From CAVOGJ01 sp963700865 (lineage in GTDB: Bacteria > Planctomycetota > Planctomycetia > Pirellulales > Pirellulaceae): a DNA stretch of 64,000 bases. The position numbers and the translations under genes are program-made. Positions 45,262 to 54,735 of the stretch are shown piece after piece (the stretch's first letter is position 1; each line of letters starts with the position of its first letter). The notes beneath the pieces were generated by a model that was not told the DNA's origin, did not search any database, and was given only the letters and a program-made list of their open reading frames with translations. The DNA lies in NCBI GenBank assembly GCA_963700865.1, contig CAVOZC010000022.1:186001-250000 (forward strand). The letters are read 5' to 3'.

Positions 45262-45395
45262 GCCAGCGCCAAGGGCTTGATGAGATCATCCATCAACTCG
45301 GTGCTGAGCGCCTTTCGCTTCGTGGGATTGTTGAGGGTAATGGTCCCGATGCCATTGAAAACCGACATGATAATCCGGGACATGGGTACGGACAC
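45262..45395 (-). pseudogene. N-terminal stub of an enoyl-CoA hydratase/isomerase
   Basis: About 44 codons, 'MSRIIMSVFNGIGTITLNNP' then 'TKRKALSTELMDDLIKPLAL', match the start of crotonase-family proteins (ITLN-P-KRNALS..L). After that the frame continues with unrelated Gln/Gly-rich residues and stops at 45150. The CoA-binding and catalytic parts are missing. It is a degraded fragment, wedged 12 bases from the 3' end of the dehydrogenase gene. Confidence 0.6.
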
Positions 45396-45406
45396 TCTCT
45401 CAAAAC

Positions 45407-48400
45407 CTAGAACTGCTCAAAGTCACTGTCGATGTATTCAAACACGATATCGATCACATGGTCAGGGGCGTCTTCGTCTGGCTGTGCGCGGAGATGATCG
45501 GAGCGACGATCGAATAAGGGCGACCCCGACCATGGATCACGAAGCGCCCGTGCGGCGGGTGGCTCGGCAAGAACGTCTGGCGGAGGCAGAGCGGATTCGC
45601 CACCAGCGGCTGGTAGGCTGGGCATCGTTGCCGTCGGGTCGGCGACCGGTGTTCGGTTAACGGGCAGGTTGATTCGGGCCAGCGATGGTAACTCGGTCGA
45701 CGCCGGGGACGGTGAAGCGGGCGAATCGGCGGCCGCCTCGGCATACTCAAAGTATCCCCCGCAATGCAGCGACTCAGCCTCCTTAAATCCGGGACCGCAC
45801 GAGCCATCCCAGCTGCCCAGCGAGAACACGGACGGATGCTCGGTCTGGTAAGCCACGTTGTCGATGGCGACATAGTCCACCTGGACGTTGTAATCGATCG
45901 GCGGGGCGTAAAGGTCGTTGACGAAGCGGACACGGATCTGATCCGCGGAAACAGGCGTCGGATGCTCGTATGAATAAATATCAAGTGTCGTCGTGAGATC
46001 AAAAGTGGCGACTGTCGCCTCGTCAATCTGCAATTCAATGATCTCCTCCCCGGTGTCTCCCGCAGCCCTTACTTCGATCAGTGCGCTTGGCCCTGATCCC
46101 GTCTCGGCATATTGGAAATAGCCCCCGCATTGCAACTCTTCCGACTGCTTGAATCCCGGATCACAGGTACCATCCCAAGTGCCCGTCGAGAGCACGAGAG
46201 GATCTTCCGATTCGTAGATCGTATCGTCGAGCACGATATGATCGACGAGGACATTGCGATCGATGGGTGGGTCATACAAGTCATTTACGAATGCCACGCG
46301 GATCTGACTGGGCGACAATGATGTGGGATGTACATAACCGTAGTCTTGCAGATCCGTACTCAATGCGAACGTGGCGACCGGCTGCGTATCGATCTGCAAT
46401 TCGACGATTTCCTCGCCTGTGGTGCCGCTGGCCCGCACGCTAATCGTGGAGCCCACGGAACCCGCGTAGGTCGCAGTCAACGCTTGGGACGTAGTGGGAA
46501 TCACGATGTCATGCGTGGCCGACCCGGCATCCGACCAGCCCGCAAACGTCAATCCGCCTTGGACGGGCGGAGCCGAGACCGTGCGGGTGGCACCAATGGG
46601 TGACGTGACGCTGAACGGCGTCACGAAGTCCACACCGTTGTAATTCAGCGTTAACGTCGTTGGCGTGCTGTCGAAGGTCGTCATCACTTCCTCCGGGATG
46701 AGGTCCACACAACTCGTATCCTCGCCTCCCAGCGTATCGGTGGCGGTCAAACAGAGTTCCAGGTAGCTATTATCGTCATGATCTTCGGCGACGAAACTAC
46801 CGGCCAACCCCGTCCCGCTGAAAAAATCGATATGGACGTGGTCGTTGTGATGAAGTTCGACAGTCCAAGCCAGGCTCGCCCCCCCGAGTGAACCGTCCTC
46901 GTCGTCGGTGGCCAGGCCGGTGAAACTGATCGTGTCACCCACCCGATAGAGCGATCCATCCGCGGGAGAAGTGAGTCTGCGCCACGGGAGGCGTGTTGCT
47001 GATGTCAATGACCAGCACGTCACTATCAGACAAGCCGGTGGGGTCGCTGACCGGTGAGCGTTACGGTTTTGAAACCAGTCACCGCATACGTGTGAGTGGG
47101 GTTGATGAGCGCACTCGTACTGCCGTCACCGAAATCCCAAAGATACGTGAGCGGCTCCGCATCTGGATCGAAGGACGCCTGTCCGGAAAAGCGAAAAGTC
47201 GCGGGCGTATCGGCTTCGACCGAGGCTATCGCCGTAGGAGGCGTGTTACCACCGGCGACATACCGTAGTCGGCTGAGCGAACCGCTGAAGATGTCCATCC
47301 AATACAAATTGGTATCCGGTCCCCTGGAGACCTGTACAATCCCCCCCGTACTCGTGGCAAACGGTGTCACTTGCTGCACATTACGCTGTGCGTCGAAGGA
47401 GATGGTCGACATCGATTGTTGATTGAAGTCGTAAAAAAATAGCCCGTCCTGGTAGGCCGCCGGGTAGGCCACGCCCGTGTAGAAATCGCCCACCTGGATC
47501 GAACTCGATCCATCGACATGCGGGTAAGCATGAGTCGAGGGCGTGGTATTGGCCAGACTGTAGACCGCCTGGCACTCGGGAAAACCAGCGTAGCTGTTTT
47601 GTACGATCGGCGTGCCGTTGCCTCCCTCGTAGCACGGCCAGCCAAAATTAGCGCCCCTTCCCGTATTCACCTCCTCCCATTGCCCCCAGCCGACGTCGCC
47701 GATGTAAGGTTCACCCGAAAGCGGATCAATCGTAAAGCGAAACGGATTTCTCAGACCCAGGCTATACACCTTGGAACGATTGCTGGCCGGGTCCCCATCG
47801 TAAAATGGATTATCGCTGAAGCCGTCTCCCGTCAGCGGATCGATGCGGAGGACCTTGCCTGCCAGGCTATCCGGATCAACGGCCCGCACGTTGTAATGCT
47901 GCGCGGAAACAAAGCTGCCGCCATCGCCACTGCTGACGAACAACGAACCATCGTTGCCAAAGCGGAGCGTACCGATCGAATGCGAGATCTCATCAGAAGG
48001 AATGCAGTCCTGCACGTATGCGCCGATCGCGCCACAAGCAGGCACAGACGGATTGCGCGTGTCAGGCTGGGGGATGTTCGCGAGCGTGGAATTGTTGCCC
48101 AGCAAGACGACTCCCGACCCGGGAACTGCCGTCGTATAGTCGGTCGTGACGTCCGCTGTGAAACGGGTCAGCCGGGAAACGCGCGAGAGCCCCGCATCCG
48201 GTGTCACGCCGGGCGGATCGTACGTATACAGCGCGTACACGTAAGGTTCGGTGGGAAACTCGGGGTGCAGCGCGAGCCCCAGCAGACCGCGGTCGTGACC
48301 ACCGTTCACGTCACCACGAATATCGGCGAAGGTCGTGGAGCTGCCGTTGTCGACGACCTTGATGATGCCGGACTTTTCAGCCATGAAGATACGGCCGTCG

Positions 48401-48577
48401 TCGGCGAAGTCAAATGCGACACCGGCATCCAAGACCCGTGACCACGGGTTCCAGGACAAATCCGGGCGGAAGATTGGCGAGCAGATAACGCGACTCGAGC
48501 GCTTCAACGTGCAGTCGAAACGGAGCGCGGTGATAGGAGGGCGTAATCTTCGTTGGCAGGATACTCGGCAGCTTCAT
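45407..48577 (-). CDS. Surface-targeted glucose/sorbosone dehydrogenase-like beta-propeller with PKD and repeat C-terminus, three frame breaks
   Basis: ATG 48577 begins a ~50-residue leader with 'FRLHVEALESRYLLANLPPG', the planctomycete LEALES/LEPLE surface motif. A break at ~48430 leads into the propeller: 'AGVAFDFADDGRIFMAEKSG', 'HDRGLLGLALHPEF' and 'YSLGLRNPFRFTID' are glucose/sorbosone dehydrogenase signatures. A PKD domain ('FDPDAEPLTYLWDFGDGS') is broken at ~47045 and again at ~46990, then a second Ig-like region and two ~150-residue repeats ('GTTGEEIVELQIDTQPVATF' and 'GDTGEEIIELQIDEATVATF') follow. The corrected length is ~1,050 residues. It is probably exported and may oxidise sugars with PQQ. 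Three breaks could also mean a decaying gene. Confidence 0.7.
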
Positions 48578-48945
48578 GGTGGCGTCTCGTGGTGCAGGTG
48601 ATCGGTAGGCGGCCAGGTCGTGCGACGGTGACGAACGTAACACAGGAATCTTGGGACCGCAACAAGCTTTGTTCGTGTGATGCCCAGCAATTGAAGTCGG
48701 TACAGCACGCTCTCCGACCGCATCGGAAGATCGCCTGCTTTGCAAGAGATCGTGAATGCAGAGGCGGTATCGCGGGAATCCGCGGACGGTCAAACGATCG
48801 CCAAACGCGAATCTGTCAAAACCATCGGCTTTGCGTTTTATGACTCGGCCGACCAGGGCCGCGAGTTGGCCCAGCCCGCGGCCGTGGATTCGGCGGCAGG
48901 GGGTTGAGCGGCGTGCACTTCGAAGGCTACGCGCGGTAGTCAGAC
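48578..48945. other. Intergenic stretch, no gene seen
   Basis: Upstream region of the dehydrogenase-like gene and 3' flank of the amylase gene. No repeat or RNA recognised; the frames here are out-of-phase extensions. Confidence 0.4.
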
Positions 48946-50254
48946 TCAGCCGCGTTCACGCCGTCGCCCATACGCCCCAGCCATGGGGCCAATTTCCCCG
49001 GCGGCCTGGCCCGCCACCGGAATGAGATCGCCTGGTTGCTCACACGGGACTGGTCGGTCTTCGGTACTGAGCTGGCACACCAGCCGATGTGCGTCCGCTC
49101 GCACCTCATACGTCAACCCGCGATTCTCCAAGCGGATCACGCTCAGCGTGCCCCGCGCCAGCCAGGGGCGCTCGCGACGCATGGCGATCAGGTCGCGGTG
49201 GAGCCGCCATAGATCGAGCCGTGCACCCGATAACTCCTGCGGACTCGACGGTGGCGGTCGGCGAACCTTGTCGTCGCCACCGGCTCGATCGTACTTTCGG
49301 CCTGCCGCACCCTGCTCGTCGCCGGCATAGATCGCAGGGAGACCGGGCACGGTGAGCAGGACGACCAGCGCGAGGGCCACGTCGCGCGGGTCATGCAACT
49401 GCGTGCGAATCCGCGTCGTATCGTGGTTGCCGACAAAGGTCCAGGGGGAAAAGTGCCGGGTAAACTCCGCGTGCCGCTGCAGCGCGTGGGCCAACTCGAA
49501 GAAGTTGCCGTCGTTCAGCGAGCTCCAGATCCCCTTCCACAACTCGTATTGCGTGACCGTCGTGAGATGCATCGCGCGGGCCTGCCGCCAGTAATCGCCA
49601 TGGATGACTTCGCCCAGCAGCAGGGCATCGGAACGAAGTTGCCGACATACGATCGGCCCATGCGGCCACAAACGACGGCGGAATGGCATAGGCGGCGTCC
49701 AGCCGAAAACCGTCGACGCCCCGTTCCAACCAATATCGAGCCACATCGGTCGCCCAGTCGAGCACCGCCGGGTTCGCGTGATTCAGCTTGACGAGTTGAT
49801 CATGTCCCTCGAAATTCGCGTACGCGAAGCCATCGCGGCCCGGCTTGCCGAAATCGATCAAGAACCAATCCTTCCAGGCCGACTGGTCCCGCTGGGCCAA
49901 GACATCCTGGAAGGAAGGATGCTCACGACCGACATGGTGAAAGACACCATCCAGCGCGATCTGGAGACTCCGTCGATGGCAGGCGTCGATCAACGCGATG
50001 AGGTCGGCTTCGGTGCCTAGACGGCGATCCACGCGGAACGGATCGATGGTGTCATAACCGTGCGACTGCGATTCGAATACAGGCCCCAGCAGCAGCCCGG
50101 TGACTCCCAGCTCGACCAGGTAGTCGAGCCAATCGATCAGCCGTGGCAGACGATGAACGACACCGTCCGGCGTCAGATTCGCCGCCGCCTGGGAAGGTTC
50201 GGCCTCCAGGAAGCCAAGTGGGTAGAGATGGTACCACACGTCGCCGTCGTGCAT
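48946..50254 (-). CDS. Alpha-amylase-family glycoside hydrolase (GH13), frameshifted
   Basis: Begins 'MHDGDVWYHLYPLGFLEAEP'. GH13 regions follow in order: 'GLLLGPVFESQSHGYDTID' and 'IALDGVFHHVGREH' (region I), and 'GVDGFRLDAAYAIP' (region II, nucleophile Asp). A break near 49655 follows, then 'ALLLGEVIHGDYW' (region III, acid/base Glu) and 'FVGNHDTTRI' (region IV, His-Asp). All catalytic residues are present after one correction, for ~435 residues. No signal peptide, so it is probably a cytoplasmic enzyme acting on maltodextrin or trehalose-type glucans; the exact substrate is not clear. Confidence 0.8.
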
Positions 50255-50377
50255 CGGATTGGTCTCCCCGTGGAGCGTGCGGGCTGCTGGTTTGATGGCG
50301 TTACGGGCGTGGGATTGCCTCCCAGTTGGTCAACACCATGGGGCTCCATTCCAGAACAGGTTCCGCTGGGTCACCCA

Positions 50378-50401
50378 CCAAAGTCTGGCGACTTCGGCTA
50401 C
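50378..50401. repeat. Dispersed 24-bp repeat (copy 2)
   Basis: CCAAAGTCTGGCGACTTCGG followed by CTAC, identical to 50461-50484. Confidence 0.85.
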
Positions 50402-50460
50402 CGAAACGTGGCCGTCCCGGATGCGATGTACTTTCGACAGGCAGCCCGACAAACTACCTA

Positions 50461-50484
50461 CCAAAGTCTGGCGACTTCGGCTAC
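50461..50484. repeat. Dispersed 24-bp repeat (copy 3)
   Basis: Identical to the copy at 50378 and one base from that at 24296. It lies 11 bases past the 3' end of sodN. Confidence 0.85.
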
Positions 50485-50494
50485 GGCGGGTGGG

Positions 50495-50977
50495 CTAGTG
50501 GTCGTGACCACCGTAGTGATGGGCCAGGGTATGAATCGCCGCCTGTAGCTTTTTCACGTTGGCCGGATCGGTGGACTGCTTGGTGACCATCGCTGCGCGC
50601 ATGACGGCATGGTGGTCAGCCAGCAGCTTGAGGTAGTCCTGATAACCGGGATCGGTGGCCGGGACGTCTTTTACTTTCTGAGTCAGGAAGTAGACCGATA
50701 CCGTCTCGATAATGTGCGATGCGTGTTCTTCCTTGGTATTCACCCACCGCACGAGTTGATTGACGTTTTGAGTGGTATGGTCGTCCATCAACTTGGCCAT
50801 CTCATCGATGGCTTTGGCAATGGTCGTCGCATCTTCCTCCATCGCTTTGATGCGGGCCGCGTCATCGTAAATACCGCAAGGCACCTGGCAATGCGCGTCC
50901 GCCTGCTGATCGGCGGCCGCCAGGAACCAGAACCCACAAAGAGCGGAGATTGACAGGGTAAGGAATGGACGTTTCAT
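50495..50977 (-). CDS. sodN: Nickel superoxide dismutase with Sec-type signal peptide
   Basis: 160 residues. Residues 1-28 are a signal peptide ending 'QQADA'; cleavage there would expose 'HCQVPCGIYDD', the nickel hook of NiSOD in which His1, Cys2 and the N-terminal amine bind nickel (family HCxxPCGxY). The rest is the four-helix NiSOD core ('EEHASHIIETVSVYFLTQKV', 'YLKLLADHHAVMRAAMVTKQ'). It converts superoxide to oxygen and hydrogen peroxide, here outside the cytoplasm. In Streptomyces the leader is removed by SodX; no sodX-like gene is adjacent, and signal peptidase could do the job here. Confidence 0.92.
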   Translation of the reverse strand: MKRPFLTLSISALCGFWFLAAADQQADAHCQVPCGIYDDAARIKAMEEDATTIAKAIDEMAKLMDDHTTQNVNQLVRWVNTKEEHASHIIETVSVYFLTQKVKDVPATDPGYQDYLKLLADHHAVMRAAMVTKQSTDPANVKKLQAAIHTLAHHYGGHDH

Positions 50978-51119
50978 TGAACTCTCCTTGAAAGGATTGA
51001 CAGCAACAACTACGCGGCATTATCGACCGCGTTCCGCTGTGGGTCTAGGCGGCTAATGCAGCGTCAAGTGCCAGACTGAGGGTTGGTCAAGACCGTGCCT
51101 GTGGCTTCCAGCCGCAGCC

Positions 51120-51146
51120 GACTGGGGCAAGATGCCCCAGCCACGA
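51120..51146. repeat. Dispersed hairpin GGGGCAAGATGCCCC (copy with shared flanks)
   Basis: GACTGGGGCAAGATGCCCCA followed by GCCACGA is identical over 27 bases to 53485-53511. It lies between sodN and leuD. Confidence 0.9.
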
Positions 51147-51203
51147 TGCGCAAACCCCAAACTTGAATGGACGAAGCACTCGTTTCACTAGCCAAGGAGC
51201 CCC

Positions 51204-51812
51204 TCAGTCGCTCAAGGGGATCGACGGCAGCGGGTGCTGTTTCTCAAATGCGGTGATCCTGGCTTCTTGCACGAGTGTGAGGGCGATATCGTCAAGTCCA
51301 TTGAGCAGGTTGTGACGCCGTGACGGTTCGATCGCAAATCCGCACCGCCAGCCGGCGTCGTCGCGGACCTCATTCGCTACCAGATCCACGGTCAACGTCA
51401 GGGGACCTTGCGCTACACGCGCGAAGAGTTCCGCGATCGTGGACTCGTCAAGTTTGATCGGAAGAATTCCGTTCTTGAAGCAGTTGTTGTAAAAGATGTC
51501 CGCGAAACTCGGGGCCAGCAGAGCGCGAAACCCATAATCGGCAATTGCCCATACCGCGTGCTCGCGACTGGACCCACAGCCAAAATTCTGTCCCGCCAGC
51601 AGGATCGAGGCCCCCTGGAACCGAGGTTGATTCAACTCAAACTCGGGATTGTTGCCGCCGTCCGGCAGATAGCGCCAGTCAAAAAAGAGAAACTCACCAA
51701 ACCCGGTGCGTTCGATCCGCTTGAGAAATTGCTTGGGAATAATCTGATCCGTGTCGACGTTGGATTGCTCCATGGCGGCGACCAGACCGGTATGAGTCGT
51801 AAAGGGTGTCAT
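51204..51812 (-). CDS. leuD: 3-isopropylmalate dehydratase small subunit
   Basis: 202 residues, full length. 'NVDTDQIIPKQFLKRIERTG' and 'FGCGSSREHAVWAIADYGFR' are the LeuD signatures, and 'SFADIFYNNCFKNGILPIKL' completes the swivel domain. With LeuC it isomerises 2-isopropylmalate to 3-isopropylmalate in leucine synthesis. It lies 55 bases downstream of leuC and is surely co-transcribed with it. Confidence 0.97.
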   Translation of the reverse strand: MTPFTTHTGLVAAMEQSNVDTDQIIPKQFLKRIERTGFGEFLFFDWRYLPDGGNNPEFELNQPRFQGASILLAGQNFGCGSSREHAVWAIADYGFRALLAPSFADIFYNNCFKNGILPIKLDESTIAELFARVAQGPLTLTVDLVANEVRDDAGWRCGFAIEPSRRHNLLNGLDDIALTLVQEARITAFEKQHPLPSIPLSD

Positions 51813-51867
51813 GCCAATTCTCCGTGGAATCGTCCGTTAATAGTGCTTGGTGAGTGGTGCGAGCCCG

Positions 51868-53280
51868 TTAACGGCTCTCGCGAATATCAACGAAGTGACC
51901 ATGAATGGCGGCGGCGGCCGCCATCGCAGGCGACACCAGGTGTGTCCGACCGCCTTTCCCCTGACGCCCCTCAAAATTTCGATTGCTGGTCGATGCACAG
52001 CGTTCTCCCGGGCTGAGCTGGTCGGGGTTCATCCCCAGGCACATGCTGCAGCCCGCATTTCGCCATTCCAGGCCGGCCTGGATAAACACCTGGTCCAATC
52101 CCTCTGCTTCGGCCTGCAATTTGACTTGTCCACTCCCCGGGACCACCATCGCATGGACCCGTTCGTGGACCCGCCGCCCCTTCAGCACTGCCGCGGCGGC
52201 CCGCAGGTCTTCGATGCGGGCATTGGTGCAGGAACCGATAAAGACGCGATCCACAGGCACGTCGACCAGGGGTGTCCCGGCCGTCAGTCCCATGTACTCC
52301 AGCGCTCGCTCGGCCGACTTTCGTTCCGCCGGATCGGCAAAGTCATTGGGATCGGGAACGCGGTCGGTCACCGCCGCCACCTGCCCCGGATTCGTCCCCC
52401 AAGTCACTTGCGGCGCGATGTCCGCGGCCTGATAGACTTGGGAGCGATCGAAGACCGCGTCTTCGTCTCCGGCGAACGCTTCCCACTGAGTCACCGCCAA
52501 ATCGAACTCGGCGTCTGGCGGAGCAAATTCGCGGCCGCGAATGTAATTGAACGTGGTCGCATCTGGCGCGATCATGCCGGCTCGCGCACCGGCTTCGATC
52601 GACATGTTGCAGACGGTCATCCGTTGCTCCATGGAAAGGCTGCGGACAGCGCTGCCCGTGTATTCCAGCACATATCCCGTTCCGCCAGCAGACGAGAGTT
52701 GGCCAATCAAATAGAGAATCATGTCCTTTGCCGTGACCCCGGGCGGCAATTCACCGTCGACCCGCAATTCACAGGTCTTGGGCATGAATTGCAGCAGCGT
52801 TTGCGTGGCAAGCACATGCTCGACCTCGCTGGTGCCGATACCGAATGCCAACGCACCAAACGCCCCGTGCGTGGCCGTGTGGCTATCCCCACACACGATG
52901 GTCATGCCGGGCTGTGTCAGCCCCAGCTCTGGACCGATGATGTGAACAATGCCCTGCTTGACGTCGTTCAGGTCATACATGCGAATGCCAAATTCGCGGC
53001 AGTTGGCCCGCAGCGTGTCGACTTGCTGACGGGAAATCGGATCGGCGATGGGCAACGTCCGATCGGTCGTGGGGACGTTGTGATCCGGGGTCGCCACGGT
53101 CCGGTCCGGACGACGCACCGTACGTCCTGCCACTCGGAGTCCCTCGAAGGCCTGTGGACTGGTGACTTCGTGAACGAGATGCAGATCAATGTAGAGCATC
53201 GTGGGCTGATCGGATTCGGCATGGACCACGTGGTGATCCCAGATCTTCTGAAAGGTATTGCGGGGTGCCGATGCGATCAT
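51868..53280 (-). CDS. leuC: 3-isopropylmalate dehydratase large subunit
   Basis: 470 residues from ATG 53280, which has AAAGGAA ~10 bases upstream; the TTG at 53289 is less likely. Aconitase-fold signatures are clear: 'VCGDSHTATHGAFGALAFGI', 'VFIGSCTNARIEDLRAAA' and 'NAGCSMCLGMNPDQ', which supply the three cysteines for the 4Fe-4S cluster. It forms the isopropylmalate isomerase with LeuD. The rest of the leucine pathway is not in the window. Confidence 0.97.
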   Translation of the reverse strand: MIASAPRNTFQKIWDHHVVHAESDQPTMLYIDLHLVHEVTSPQAFEGLRVAGRTVRRPDRTVATPDHNVPTTDRTLPIADPISRQQVDTLRANCREFGIRMYDLNDVKQGIVHIIGPELGLTQPGMTIVCGDSHTATHGAFGALAFGIGTSEVEHVLATQTLLQFMPKTCELRVDGELPPGVTAKDMILYLIGQLSSAGGTGYVLEYTGSAVRSLSMEQRMTVCNMSIEAGARAGMIAPDATTFNYIRGREFAPPDAEFDLAVTQWEAFAGDEDAVFDRSQVYQAADIAPQVTWGTNPGQVAAVTDRVPDPNDFADPAERKSAERALEYMGLTAGTPLVDVPVDRVFIGSCTNARIEDLRAAAAVLKGRRVHERVHAMVVPGSGQVKLQAEAEGLDQVFIQAGLEWRNAGCSMCLGMNPDQLSPGERCASTSNRNFEGRQGKGGRTHLVSPAMAAAAAIHGHFVDIRESR

Positions 53281-53381
53281 GGTGTACAATTCCTTTGTTG
53301 GGGTTGATTACGGCCAAGGGTCTGTTCCCTGCTGGCTCGTTCCCTCATGGCCCACCGGGGCGACTCGGATTGCGGAGCGGT

Positions 53382-53417
53382 CAGCGACGTTTTGGAGTGC
53401 GTGCGATCCTTCGCCGC
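53382..53417 (+). repeat. Dispersed 36-bp repeat, plus orientation
   Basis: CAGCGACGTTTTGGAGTGCG followed by TGCGATCCTTCGCCGC; its inverse copy at 57723-57758 differs at three positions. Confidence 0.8.
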
Positions 53418-53484
53418 TTACTTCCCGTGGCGGAGCCTCGTTTATCCGGAGCGGGCGGTTGTTCGGCGGACGGCAATAGGGATC

Positions 53485-53511
53485 GACTGGGGCAAGATGC
53501 CCCAGCCACGA
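53485..53511. repeat. Dispersed hairpin GGGGCAAGATGCCCC (second copy)
   Basis: 27 bases identical to 51120-51146. Confidence 0.9.
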
Positions 53512-53677
53512 AACGGTTGTCGGCCTGTGCGATCCATCCGCGGCCCGCCGGCGGCAAGTTTCGCGAATCATGGGCACGTTGAACAGGGCCACGAGGACTC
53601 GGAAACTCGCGGGCCGCTGTTCCCCGATTATAGGGGATGGGCCATCCGGCAGTAAGTTGCAAGGGGCGGCCTGGCGG

Positions 53678-54259
53678 CTAGGCGGCCCGTGGTCGTCGAC
53701 CGGTGAGACGAGCACTGATATCGCGGGGCGTGAGGATTTGGAATTCGCCCGTCTCCGACGACTCGATCCACACCTGGGACGCCTGGTGGAGCATACGAGG
53801 CAAAAAATGCCAGGCTCGCTCGAGAGATTGGGGATCCTGGTCTCCTCGCACTACCAACAGATCGGTGCCTCGCAGGTCATTGGCGCAGCGGGGTAGCGCG
53901 GCGGCCGCGTCACCGGGCACCAGCCGGACAGTGACATCGGTCGCGACCAGTCGGCGATGAATCTGCTTGATCGAGAACTTCGGGTCGTCGCCCGGGCGAG
54001 CTTCGAACAGATCAATGCCCGTGTATTTCACGCTGGTCGGATCGTGCTTCGCGAGCGCCGCGCGAATCATTGACTCGGCGCGGTCTCCATCGGCAACACC
54101 GATTTCCACAAAACGGCGAAAGCCCTCACTACGAATGGTCTTGAGCAGCGGGCGTTCCACAGTCGGCTCGGTCAGCAGATCGGAAACCCGCTCCGTAATG
54201 CGACCAAAACCGAAGAATTTGAAGATACCAGAGACAGACACGGCGGCATTCCTTTGCAA
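53678..54259 (-). CDS. Rossmann-fold methyltransferase-like protein
   Basis: 193 residues. 'RRFVEIGVADGDRAESMIRA' is a SAM-binding motif I of class I methyltransferases; 'VKYTGIDLFEARP' supplies the acidic residue at the end of strand 2 and 'TDLLVVRGDQDPQS' the strand 4 region. There is no metal or FkbM signature I can identify. It is a small, probably cytoplasmic protein of unknown substrate. Genes on both sides are unrelated, so context gives no hint. Confidence 0.6.
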   Translation of the reverse strand: MQRNAAVSVSGIFKFFGFGRITERVSDLLTEPTVERPLLKTIRSEGFRRFVEIGVADGDRAESMIRAALAKHDPTSVKYTGIDLFEARPGDDPKFSIKQIHRRLVATDVTVRLVPGDAAAALPRCANDLRGTDLLVVRGDQDPQSLERAWHFLPRMLHQASQVWIESSETGEFQILTPRDISARLTGRRPRAA

Positions 54260-54735
54260 CCGGGTGATGGGGACAGGCTCTTGTTTAAGTGTCGGTACTT
54301 CGCTGGCCAGGATTTCGCTGACTTCACGCTAGCGGAAAAGTCGTTACAGCCCTTGCTGCCCCATCGCGGGCGGCAGGGCCATCTGCCAGCGTGGGCAGGA
54401 CAGGGAAGTCGGCCGCGAGCGAATGCGGGCCATCCGCGGGCGTCGTTTTTCGTCACCATTCCGGCCCGGTGATGCCCATTCGCCACCGAACGCCTGCGTA
54501 TCCCGCGTCGATCGGGCGGCGGGCCGCGGAATCTGGCTGGCAATCAACCCCGGTTCACCATGTCGGTGACCTACCTTTCAGTGCCGCGCAGGGATGACGG
54601 TGCAGCACGTACTCGTTGGCCAGTTGCCCGCGAGTCGCCCCTCAAGGCCCACCCCAGCAGGCCGGAACCCCGGCCTGCGATCGCCGTCGGCGATCGACCC
54701 TCACACGCCTCACACGGCCCACGCCGCATCGACAG
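54260..54735. other. Intergenic stretch, no gene seen
   Basis: Divergent upstream region of the methyltransferase-like gene and the subtilase gene. Overlapping short frames only; no repeat, RNA or clear promoter recognised. Confidence 0.4.

Larger units (their letters stand above)
53281..53677. other. Intergenic stretch with two dispersed repeats
   Basis: No gene. It is the leuC upstream region, with the repeat at 53382-53417 and the GGGGCAAGATGCCCC hairpin at 53485-53511. No leader peptide or T-box was recognised. Confidence 0.5.

Noticed and set aside
47518..48441. A 307-residue plus-strand frame
   Set aside because: It is antisense to the beta-propeller dehydrogenase domain, which has clear family motifs; the plus frame is Arg-rich with none.
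51847..53307. A 486-residue plus-strand frame
   Set aside because: It is the antisense shadow of leuC.
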